A stretch of 64,000 nucleotides of DNA from the NCBI RefSeq assembly GCF_000003815.2, contig NC_049989.1, positions 4,561,141 through 4,625,140 on the forward strand, in the 5' to 3' direction. Under the pieces are notes generated by a model that did not search any database, was not told where the DNA came from, and saw only the letters and a list, made by a program, of their open reading frames with translations. The stretch is from Branchiostoma floridae (Eukaryota; Chordata; Leptocardii; Amphioxiformes; Branchiostomatidae). This document shows, in pieces, positions 1 to 12,100 of the stretch (its first letter is position 1; the number at the start of each line of letters is the position of its first letter). Both the position numbers and the translations under genes were made by a program.

Positions 1-136
1 GTGTGGGACCACAAGGGCACATACAGGAGAGACAAGTGAAGAGAAGGGATGGCCATGCACATCTCTGTCTGTCACAACGGAGATGGGCAGACCGGTATTA
101 CAAAAGGAAACAAAGGGATAGGATGGGTGGACTCAC

Positions 137-3100
137 GTGGGCTTAGAAAATAGCTGAGACTCACTCTGTGCTGCACCCTGCTTGCCTACCCCACCAGAGC
201 TTGCCTTCTTGCCATTTGTTTGGGGTTCAGGACTAAAAGGTCTGGGCACGGGGCTACCTGATCTTTTTACATCAACTCTAGACTCCCAGAACAGTGCAGC
301 TTGTAAGACAGCTGAGGGCTTTTTCTTGGGGCCACTGGCTTTTTTTGGAGTTTCTTCCTTGACACCGGCACCATACTTCACTAACTCTTTAGGGAATTCG
401 GTGGGTGGTTCGATGTCTTGAGGAAGGGAAGGTTGTCGAATCATGATCGGGTTTGGTTTTATCGGCTCGTTGATTTTTGTAGCTGCCTTGTAGGCTTCCG
501 TACGCCTTTCCTGGGATTTTGGTGAGTCCCTTGATCTTCCCCTTTTCACATCAGGGACATTTCTATTTTCTTTAACTCTACTTTCATCAGACACAGCCTT
601 CTTAACTTCAGCTTTGGCTTCTGCTTGCTTTAAAGGTTTCTGGACAGTTATCTTGTCTTTATCAGCTTTTATGACTTTGCTATCCAATGGAACTGTTGTC
701 TCTTTTCTAGCTGTTTCAGTATTTTTGGAACTGGAAAATGTTTTAGAAGCCTTTGGTGCAGATTCAACATTAGGACTCTGTGATTCAAACTGAGCAGAAA
801 CTTTCCCTCTCTTGAATTTTGATGGCTTGTTCATGAGCCCAAACAGACTATGAGACAGTTCACCATCCAAAGATCCAGGTGGAGTGATCTTTTTGAATTT
901 TGGAACATGAGGATGTTGAGAGGGTGGTTCAGGAGGTTTTGGATCTGGAGGTTTACTTTCTTTGGTACCCTGGCGAGTTGGTCTCAACTCGGTGGTCAAA
1001 CTGGAAACTTTTCTAACTTTTTGCTCAGAAGAAACGGCTCCTTCTGTTTTAGCTTGGGGTTCAAAAGAAAATTCTGATTTGGCTTTTGTAGGGGACCTAA
1101 AGTCCACTCTTTTCTTTGGCTGCGATGTACCACTATCTGCAGCAACAGGCTTTTTCTCAGTCTTGGTGGGAGACTGTAACTCCTTGGTTAAGGTGGTAGT
1201 GACCCTTCCTGCCTTCTTATCTGTAGTGTCAGAGTCTCTGGGTTGGAATGCTGCAGACATCAGCTCCTGTACATCCAGGGAAATCTTCTGCAGCTCATTC
1301 TTAATCTCAACCTTACTCTTTAACAATTCAAGGTTATTTTGCTTGTTTGCAGCTCGAAGGGCCTCTGTAAGGCTTGGCTGTTTCTCCTCTACAACTTCTT
1401 GAGAACTGGATTTAGTTTCTTTAACAACTTTGGAAACTGGTGCTGGTTCTCTATGTACATTAGGTACACTTTTAACTTCTTCAAGCTTCTTCGGAACTGT
1501 TTTTGTGTCTTGAATTGTTTTGGTTGTTTTTACTTCTTGGGCTGTCTTGGAAACAGTTTTAATTTCTTCCTTTGCTTTTGAGACTGTTGGAGACTGAATA
1601 TTAGAAATTCCTTGATCTTTCTTTGTTGCAAGTTTAGTATCTGAGGCTACCTTGGAAATATTCTTAGTTTCTTTGTCTGCCTTCGATACAATTTTAGCTT
1701 CCTTGTCTGCCTCAAAAACAGTTTTTGTTTCTTGACTGGTCTTAGAAACAGTCTTGGATTCTTGGGCTAACAGAGTTGGTAAGGTTTCATCCTTAGCAAG
1801 GGCTATTTCAGTGTATTTCTCCAAAAAGGACACTCTCTTTACAGCTTTGTCATCAGTTGGCTCTTCTGTTTTAACTTCCTTGGTGACTTTTACAGGCTTT
1901 GGTTCTTCAGATACCAATTTTGAAGTTGTAGACTTTGATGTCAGTTCTTCATCTTTAGTGGCTGGAGACAAATCTGATGCTACTTTCTGTTTCTCCTCAC
2001 TGGCAGGCTCTGTAGTTTTGCCCTTGGCCTTAACAATTTTCTCTTTCTCACTTTCTGTTTTTATTTTCACCTCATCTTTATCTGGTGCATCTGGTCCTGC
2101 TTTCTCCTTAACAATAGCGGGAAGCTCCTTATCCAGCCACGATGTCTCAGATTTAGTCTTGGGCAGTATTCCTTTGTTCTCTAACTCACTCTGACCTTTC
2201 CTACGTTTAGCTAACAAAGACGCCACATCGTCTGGCTCCATCAGATCTGCAGCCGTGACGGCCTGTGACAGTTCTGGGCTTACATTTTTCTTCTCTTCCT
2301 CCGACTGGCCTTTCTTCCTCTTAGCTAACAAAGATGCAACTTCATCATCATCCATCAGGTCTTTTGTTTTTGTTGGGGTTAAAGATTTGCTGTCATCATC
2401 TTTCGAAGCCTCCACCTTTACTTCATCAGCCACAGGCTGCACAGACAGACCTTTAGTTTCTGATGACTTCTGTGCCTCTGATAGATCAATGGTAGGTTCT
2501 GTCTCTTTTACCGTTTTTATGTCTGAATCTTTAGTATTTTTACCAGACCCTTCTACACTATCGTTTTCCCCATTCTCCAGTTTATCATATTTGATTGAAG
2601 ACTGTACTTTGGATACAGGAAGAATGCCTTTGTCCTCCAGTTCTGAAAGAGTTTTCTTCCCTTTAGAAAGCAGGGAAGAAATGTCATCTTCAACCCCATC
2701 TTTTGCTGACAACTTTGACTTAGACTTGGGAAGAAAGTCCATGTCTTCTAGCTCTGAGCGGCCCTTTGATCCGTAGATGACCATAGACGGGACAAAGTCT
2801 TCGTCAAAGTCTGACGTGATCCTGGTTTTTGTTTTTGGCATAAAGTCCTTGTCTTCTAACTCTGAACGTCCTTTATATCGTTTCGATAAATATTTCATTA
2901 TGTCATCATCGTCATCGTCAGTTCGAGGGGAGGACAATCTAGTTTTCGACTTGGGTAGGAAATCTTTGTCTTCAAGCTCAGAGTACTTTTTACTTTTCTT
3001 AGACAGCGATGATGTAGTGTCACTCTCATCGTTATCATCGTTTAGCAATAAGGCAAGCTCTGGGTCTTGGAACCTTGTTCTATACTTGGTGAGAGTGGAG
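137..3100 (-). CDS. MYO18A: Myo18 giant tail exon 2 (2,964 nt)
   Basis: The acceptor after CCCCCTCAG begins '[10 protein letters not shown]', which resembles the 'VTKYQKRKN' segment just after the coiled coil of vertebrate MYO18A. An open frame of 987 codons follows, rich in K, E, D, S, T and P, with no recognisable folded domain. It carries at least six copies of a SELEDK-x-LPK-type motif (2158-2985) and a decapeptide array (about 1390-1761). It starts and ends in phase 2, so it is symmetric. At the 3' end a perfect GTGAGT donor (136-131) overlaps an in-frame TGA (135-133). The exon therefore either splices to an exon beyond the window (more likely) or ends there if the intron is retained. 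It is far longer than the equivalent vertebrate tail. Confidence 0.88.
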
Positions 3101-6100
3101 CTGAGGGGGTCACAGGGACGGGTAAGAAAGGGGGTGAAAAAGAAAGAGAAGCAGAAGAAATTAAAACAGAGAGAAATGCAAAAGAAGATACTTATAAAGA
3201 AGAAAGGAGATGAAAATATGCATGGCTGTAGTGCTGTAACATTGTGTGATAAGCTGCTGAGTTATGAAGAGCTTTGAAGTAAAGAAAGACTGTGTGAAAA
3301 GTGCGAACAAAGTAGATGCGATGTTTTAAGAGATTCACACACACAACACTCCAATTATGCATATCTAATAACATGTCACACTTGAAGAGTGCTTGGGGTC
3401 AATAGTAGAAAGGTTGTGAAAGGTACATTTAATTTGTAATATCAACTACACTATTTGTACATGTGGTAAAAATATAATGAGTGCTAAAAAACAAACAAAT
3501 GTTAACTGTACAACACATACAATGAGAAAAACTGTCCAGCTACATATTATACATAGAAATTAGTGTGCTGTGTAAAACCTTGCTAATAAAACAGAGTGAA
3601 GCTCCATGCTGAAATAAAGATAAGGAAGTCAGCACAAGTGTTGGGCCTTACTCTAGGGAGGGAAGAAAAGGAACAATAGGTAAACAGCAGTCTGTGTGAA
3701 GATGTCTGGAAGGTAAGAGAAATGCAAACAGAACACAGATTAGGTAGATGCTACTGCCAGAAGTATTATTCAAAAGAACTCCATCCCCTTTGAATTCTGT
3801 TTGTGCTTTCGTAAGCTGTTGGGCCAGTTCAAACCGGGGCACAAATAAAATATGGAATTGGAGCCAATTAGCCAACAAAAGACTTGAAAAAAGAAATGAC
3901 AGAGAAAAGAGCAGTGATGGAGATGTGTTGTGTAGGGAGAGGATGGAGGAAATAGACACACTGAAGGTGACATGAAAAGGGATTGACGTGATATGAGGCT
4001 TGTCTTTAAGATAATGAGTATTCAGATATGTAAATGAGGAGTGGTATGATCTACATGGATCTAAGAAGGAGTGAAAGATGGTCCCCTACCCTCCTCAGGA
4101 AACGGAGCTTCCAGGTCAGAGGAGTACATGGTAGAGAAAGAGAACGATGAAAAACAGGACGAAAAATACAGTTGTTTCAGCATTCAGCATGCTGAGGCCG
4201 CCGCAGGGGGGAGGAGAGAGAGGGGGGAGTTAGTGCACATATCAGTGTTAACCCAGGGGGGGAATGATAGGCACTACTGGGGATCTGTGTATTACACAAG
4301 TTTCACTAAGTTTCAAACAGGCCCTGGCAAAGTAGTTTACACTGTCTTCCCCAGCCATAGAGTAAGGATATTTGACATTGACAGTTAAGAAATTGTCAGA
4401 TGATAGTAGGCTGCCTCCACCATGGATTCCAATTCAAAAATTTTCATCCAATCCCAACTAAGGAATGATCAAAACTGCAAGCATTGGAGATCAAAATGGA
4501 CAACAAATCCCCATCATTGTCCCTCCTGTGGCTCCCACTGATATGTGCTTTGAGAGAAACACCAGATTAAGGCGATCGTGAGGAAAGCCACCTAGTCCAT
4601 GCAATATTACTGAGTGAATTGGTACAGTTAGAGTCTGTGTCAAGAGAGGATCTACACTACAGAGCAACATGGCAGATTTTCTCAGCACAGCACCATTTTA
4701 CATTTTCATGCAATTTTATACGTTTCCACTTTAGTATCAACACTGATTTGTAGCATTCTAGTCCAGTATCATACGTTTCTTGCAAACGTCTTATCATCGC
4801 ACATTTATATAAGATGTCTGGCCATGCAATTTGGGGTAAAAACCTTTCCCATCATTCTCCGTTGGGACTAGAGGCAGAGTAAGTTTGAGGATAAGAGGGG
4901 TTAGTGTGGAGGAAGGAAACGTGCAGCAAAGGCATGGTTATAGTACACTTCAATTCTTCCAATTGCAGGCTCATCAACATTTCAAAACATTCCGTCATAA
5001 TGATGTTACAAGATGTAACAATATTCAACGTTATTAGAGTTGGCAGAGGCTTTTTACAAACCATTTACAAAGCAAAATCACTCTGTTATTTCTAGCTGTC
5101 TGGCGCATTTACTATCTAACAAGCGTAACATCATTATTGGTGAGCAAGCCCTCATACAGGAATTAGCACAGATTAAAGTTAACACTCAACAGAACAAATA
5201 AAAGTAATAAAAAACAATGTTAGTAAGCATAATTGCAAGGAAGAATGGAAAAGAACATACCATGACTTAGTGTCTTTCCTTAGGAAGTGCAGCAAAGCAA
5301 GGGGCAAAAAATATTGAAATTAGAGGTAACAGGAAGAAGGACAAGATCATTGAGTTGACATAAAGATGTGACGAAACTCAACTTCTAGTAGTGAAACACT
5401 GTGAATCTTAAGTGAAAAATCATTGAAGAGTGCATGGGAAACATAGTGAAATGACATAGTGATACTTTTTAGCACAGTACATAACAATTGAGTTTGGAAA
5501 AATGTCCAATGGGATTTTTCATGAAATTTGCAGAGTCAAAATCTATTATAGACAAATGTCTGAACCTGAAAGGGCTAGGGAATGTTATAAACCCGTCCAT
5601 ACAACAAGGTCACTAGGCCTCTACAGGGAAGTTGTGAAAAGTAGGAACATTTTCAGGTGTTTCTCCCAAAGGAAAATTGCAAATAAAAAGTGTACTGAAC
5701 AACAGATGGAGGTAAGCAAAGGTTCTTTAGAGAAAAAGGTGGAGAATGTTGGATTGTTTCTACATATCAGCAAGTTCCTAGTAGAAAGTCTATTACTACA
5801 ACTGTAATGTCTTGGAGATATCCATTCACTCAAACAGTACATCTTCAGTTACATCTGTCATTCAGACACAGTTACATCAACAAGAACACAGCAATGAAGA
5901 ATGGTTGGAAGAAGGACTTACCTGGGACTTTGTAACACTGCAGCATCCACCTGGTCTAGGCTGTTATCTGAAGGTTCTGTCTTGCCACCTATGTGTAGGG
6001 TCCGAGTTCCTGAACCTAGGCCGTCTTTAGGTACATCGGAAGAAATCTCGTCATCGAGCAGCCGCCGATTTCTTGTAACCGTGTCGTCCGGACCGTCGTC

Positions 6101-9100
6101 AAGCAACCTGCTCTTGCGAATGCGGTTCTCTTCGTTCACGGCGGAGACTCTACTGCTACGACTGTCGTTCACGTTATCCGTTATCCGCGTTTGTCTGGTG
6201 GATATCTCCTCCTTCTCATCGTCTGTCAGCGTGAGTCTACTGTGTCGTGAGGAGGAGTCTTTAAGTAACGAGTCTAAGTCTGTACCGTCCGAGAGCTTCC
6301 ATTTTCTGTCTTCCGGAGGGGAGTCCGCCTGCTCCTCACTGTAAGACTTGCTAAGTAGGTGCCGTTTTCTCATCTCTGCAATGTCTCGTTCGATGGACGC
6401 CTCTATGTCATCCTCCACCCCGTCTTCTGTCGCCTTTGTTTCAGTCTTCGCGGTGCTACTTGTCACCTTTTTCTCAGTCTTTGTGGTGCTATCTATGACA
6501 GCGGTTGTCTTCTTCACATCAGAGGCTTCCTCCTCCTCCATGTCGTTCAGGCAGGAAAAAGACGACCTGTTTGTCCGCTTTTTAACAACCGTTTCCTCGT
6601 CGTCGGCATCAGCACTGCTTTCCCTCCAAGCTCTCCTCGTTTCTCTATTGTACTCCAAGTCTACATCGTTGTCATCTTCATTGATATAATCTCTCCATGA
6701 CGACTTCTTCGTAAACACTGAATCATCGTCATCCAGGTTGTAGCGGTTTGATGAACGGTGCGACGAGTCTCCATTCTCCTTCGGTACAGTGGCATCGGGA
6801 GATGAGGAAATTTTGCGACTGGGCCTCTTTGGTTCTTCGCCTTCACTCTCACTGTCGTCACTCCAGTCGCGGCTTCTTGCGCGGAACTTCTTACGCAGCT
6901 CTGTCAGCTCTTCATCGTCCGAGATCTCACTTTCACTGCAGAAATGCAAACATTCAATTAAAAAAAAAATCAATTAAATTTTTTAAATTTATTTTTCAAT
7001 TCAATTTATTAACATAAAAGAAATTAAAACAAAACATTCAATATATGATAAAGATTCCTTACACACAACTGTTTGAAACTCTCTCTCTCTATATATATAT
7101 ATAATGCAAGCGGGGCTGTCAAATATTTTCCATCTCACTCATTGAATGGGAGCCTATGTTGTTAATTTTTGCTTACATTTACATCAACTTCACGTCATCA
7201 AGATTTTGTGGATGGATGGATGGGATTAAATTTCTATCTCAAAGGAAGGAACTGGTCCTGGAAGACAGGTCTGAGTGACAATGTAGAGTGAGATCTCACC
7301 TTCTGCTGTCGTCATCCCCACTGTCCGACACATCGTCCTCCAGCGCCGCCTGGAGCTCTCCGATTCGTCGGAACGCCAGCTTCAGGTCGGCCTGGAGCCC
7401 TTCATTCTTACTCTCCATCTCTGCAATCTCCATTTCCTACAGGAAAACAAAAGAAAAGGACTTTGGAAACATGTAAGACGTAGCTCAGATACTGTGGAAA
7501 ATGTTGCTGTCAGCAGATGTCAACAAAGCAACATTGCATAATCACCTGTTTGGGAAAATCAAAAAAGTTCCCTTAAGTTTGTTCTATTTAAGAGAATACA
7601 AGTGCCAAAATATTTCTTCCAAATTCCTGTTGACACACCGCAACGTCTATCCCTTGCAAGACAGGGAATAACGGTTGCTAAACCGGACAGTGAGTGAGTG
7701 AGTGTGTGTGTATATTAAGATCTTACAGAGAATATTACAATAAGAGTTCTGTATCACCAGGAATAAACCAATAGGCCTGTAGGAAGGACAAGTTCCCAGG
7801 ACTCACCAGGTCGTGTTTCTTCTGCGTCGCCTCTGTCTCCTTCCTCTGCAAGTCCGAGAACTCCTCCCGCGAGTCGCGCAGCTGGCGCTCCATGCGCCGC
7901 GTGATCTCCTGATGCCGCTGCTTGGCGGCGTCCAGGTTGTCTCGCTCCTCCTGCAGGCGCTGGATGTTCTCCTTCAGCCGCCCCACCTGGATCTCCTGCC
8001 GGTGTTTCGTGGTGCGCTCAAGGTCAAGCTTCGACTCAAGGTCACGAATCTATGTTTAAAGGAAATGACATTCAGTAATTAAGTACAGCGCATATGTAGA
8101 CTACACCTACTAAACAACCATGTATAAAAAAAAAAAAAAAAGTTACAGTTTGCCCATACATCTACTGATGCGTAGGGTGGCACCCATCTCCACTTCGAAG
8201 CCCTTGGGCCACACATTTGTGCAAGTCACTACAGCAGGGGGCTGGTTCGCTGGTAGTGATGTGTGTTTAACTCCCATACTCTTCCTCATTAGTGCTGAGT
8301 GCTAAGCAGAGAAAGCAGCATGTACCATTTTCAGAGTCTTCGGTATGACTCGGTCGGGGATCGAACTCANNNNNNNNNNNNNNNNNNNNNNNNNNNNNNN
8401 NNNNNNNNNNNNNNNNNNNNNNNNNNNNNNNNNNNNNNNNNNNNNNNNNNNNNNNNNNNNNNNNNNNNNGAGTGAAGCATGTGGAAACAGCTGACCCTCT
8501 TCCATGATAGTCAGCTTATCCATCAGTTCGCTTACCTGGTGAGATAAAACGATACTGGTAAGAGAAGCCCCAAAACAGACATTGTCACATCCAGCATATA
8601 TGCAATAACTTGGACAAGGGACCATCACCAGATATTACAATGTAAAATAACAGTTGTAATTTAACATTCATTTATATTCATGTGCAGAACTTTTACACAG
8701 GTATTTTGGTGTCTCTTGACATTACATTTTCAGCTTTAACACCTACACCAGTCTCTATAGTCTGTATCTTCAAGATTACTGAACTTTTCTTTCTATAAAG
8801 CATTCAGAACTAAGAATGAAAAGAGAAGAAGACTGACTGTGGACTCTAGGTTCTCCTTCTGCTGATTCAGCTCGGCGATGTGTGAAGCATCCTCTGCTAT
8901 CTGGGTCTTATCCAAGGATGCCTGCAATAAGGAGGATTGGTTAATCACTAGTACTGATCTTAACTCTACAACATATCATAAACTCTGTCTTAGACAAACA
9001 GATGTTTACTCTATGTGTGCCTATAGCTACATTGTCTTTATACATCTTCTCTATGCAGTTTTTCATTGCTTTTGCTTCGCGTCACTTCTTTTAATTACTT

Positions 9101-12100
9101 CAAGTGATTGTGATATATCACTTATAATAAACTGCCTAAATCAGTCTTAGCCTTGTAGTCATGGTAACATGCCTCTTCCTGTCAATCAAATGTTTGCAAC
9201 TACAGCAACTTATCTGTTCTACACAAACATAGGTATGCCATATACCCAATCCTGAGCATTTTATTAGTAAGCCCCCCTCCCCCAATTCCCTTGACATGAC
9301 ATTGCCCTGACCTGTGCGACCAGAGCCTTGTGTTTCTTCAGCAGCTCAGCCATCTCCTCCCCATCCTCCTCCAGTTTACTCTGCAGGTCGGTCTTCTCTC
9401 TCTCCAGCTGACCGATCTTACGCTCCACCTGAAAACAGAAACATCTTATTAGAAAACCTTTCTTCTTTATTACATGCTGATAGGCATTAAGATTTCCTTT
9501 GTGGCAAATTCTGGATATCACTGCAACTACTTCTACAGTCAACCCTGCCCAAAAAGACCACTCTGCGGAATGACAAAATCTTCATGTAATCTACATGAAC
9601 GTCCAAATGTACACAATAGGCAGTGCTGGTAATGCCTTTGTCAATAGGAAAAATAATCTGAAGGACTAACAAAAGTGGTCAAATTGACCATATCATCTTT
9701 ATAACTTTAACTGTACTACTACTACTGCTACTACAACTTTCTTGTATCAAATTATGCTATTGGGTATCAAGATTTCTGAATTTTTGGCTCACCTCATTCT
9801 TTGATTTTGATGTCTCGTCCAGCTGATGTTGCAGATCCTCCAGCTCAGACTCAATGGCCTTCCTGGCCTTCACAGCAGCTGCACATGCGAACTGCGAGTC
9901 TTCCAGCTGAGCAAAAAGGGAAGAAGCTAGGGTTAGACTGCTATGCAGCTTTTAAAGTACTTATGCTTCCTACATGTACCAGCTTTGATTCCATTTCCAT
10001 TTTCTGGATATTGCCACAAAGCACTTACAATGTACATGATGTATCCAGCTTACTTTTACCATTCAGGTTCAGGACATACAAATCTATAACGATTACCGGT
10101 ATAACTTAATATTCATTTACACACATGTGTAATACCTTTACCTGCGTTGGTTTCAAAGGTAGCACATAATGGGTGGTAACAGAACACAAACCTCTTAGGA
10201 CATAAATGATATAATAAAATTCAGTTGGACAAACAATAAAAATGTTCCTTACCTGTCCCTTGAGCTGCTTGAGCTGTTGTTTAGACGGAGCGTTCATCTT
10301 GAGGTGTTCTATCATGGTCATGCTTCTATCATGGTGCATTAAGGTTGTTCCTTACCTGTCCCTTGAGCTGCTTGAGCTGTTGTTTAGACGGAGCGTTCAT
10401 CTTGAGGTGTTCTATCATGGTCATGGTTCTATCATGGTGCATTAAGAATGTTCCTTACCTGTCCCTTGAGCTGCTTGAGCTGTTGTTTAGACGGAGCGTT
10501 CATATTCAGGTGTTCTATCATGGTCATGGTTCTATCATGGTGCACTAAGAATGTTCCTTACCTGTCCCTTGAGCTGCTTGAGCTGTTGTTTGGACGGAGC
10601 GTTCATCTTGAGGTGTTCTATCATGGTCTGTGCGTCCTGCAGGAGGGCCCGCGTCCTCTTCAGGTCCTTCTTCAGGCGGAGCTCCTTCTCTACGTCACGT
10701 TTCGGCGCTCGCTCGTCGATCTCACGGATCTTCAGCTCCAGCTCCCGCTTGACCCCCTGGAGGCTGGACTTCTCGCTGCGCTCATCTTCCAGCTGCATCT
10801 CCAGCTGCTTCATCTGTGGACAGGTCACACGGGGTCATGACAGGTCATACGGGGTCAGGGACAGGTCACACAGGGTCAGGGACAGGTCACACAGGGTCAG
10901 GGTTTGTTCAGTACATGTACAATATGTAGATGTTTAGGTTGTGTCAACTTTTATCAACAGTAGTGATGCATGCTTGTTACGTCAACCCTTCTTCATGTTA
11001 TACCTTTGTGAAACATCCATGTTAAACCAATATTCGATTCATAATGTAGAATGTTATACTATGGAATATGTTATTCTATTCCAAACATGGTTCTGTAAAA
11101 TAAGGCATAACCACATACAATTAGCTTGACTGTTCGTTATTTCAAAGAGATGAAAGTTTGTCATTTACTCAATGTTGCTCATTCAAGTAACATGATTCCA
11201 TTGTAAAGCAACAAAATGAAGGGCACATTCATGTTACATCTACATCAGTCATTTCTTATTTTCATCATCTCTAACTGTTAAAATTAGCTTATGACTGGAG
11301 GTAATGCAGCATTTAGCCTCAGCTGTGTCTGTGGTATTCTGCTATGTAAATACTGTGTATCAAATCTCATGTATCAAGTTCACACATACAAAACATGGTA
11401 TTAGTGACATGGTTGGTTATCCTATTAGTTCCTGTGAGACCACTTCAGGGCCTGTATTACATGTGTTATGGGGATAACTTTCACATAGAATAAGGACAGA
11501 GCTGGGCCAGCTATTTCCTAACCATGCTAATAATGCACTGGCATGTTGCCACGTCCAAAATACAGATCCCACATAGGAAAACATTTGTAACTCAAGGCAG
11601 TTCATTATATGTTTGTAGACTAGGGATGAAAGGAGACAATTGTGCAATTTTGAAAAGGACCATACAAAATGGAATCCCAAGTTAGTCCAAGCTCAGGAAT
11701 CAAGCTCAGTAAACTGCCATATTGGGCTGCAAAAAGGGCCACTGTATCTGATACACGCATATTAGGAAGTGGTGCTAATACATGTATCATATCTTCCTTA
11801 CACGTATCATTTAAAAAGTGACCAAGAAGTATACTAATGGCTATTTATATGACAACAAAGGCTGAAGGATTTTAGGAACATAGAACTGCACAATGACATC
11901 ATGTTTTGCCTTCCAGGCCACCTTATGCTGATGACAATCATGTGCCCTTGTGTGTCTGCTATAAATGGCCGGTCCAGACCAGATATGGCAACAAACGTAA
12001 CACATGGCTAAGCACTCTCAGAGTCAGACTGGTCTGCAAAGGAAGCATGATCCAAAAAAACTACTTAGAGACTTAGTAGCAGATTGTATAATAAAATATC

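Noticed and set aside
962-3277. Several plus-strand open frames of 75-173 codons across the first 3.3 kb
   Set aside because: They are antisense to the giant tail exon. Its repeated Lys/Glu/Ser codons give few stops on the opposite strand. No family similarity.
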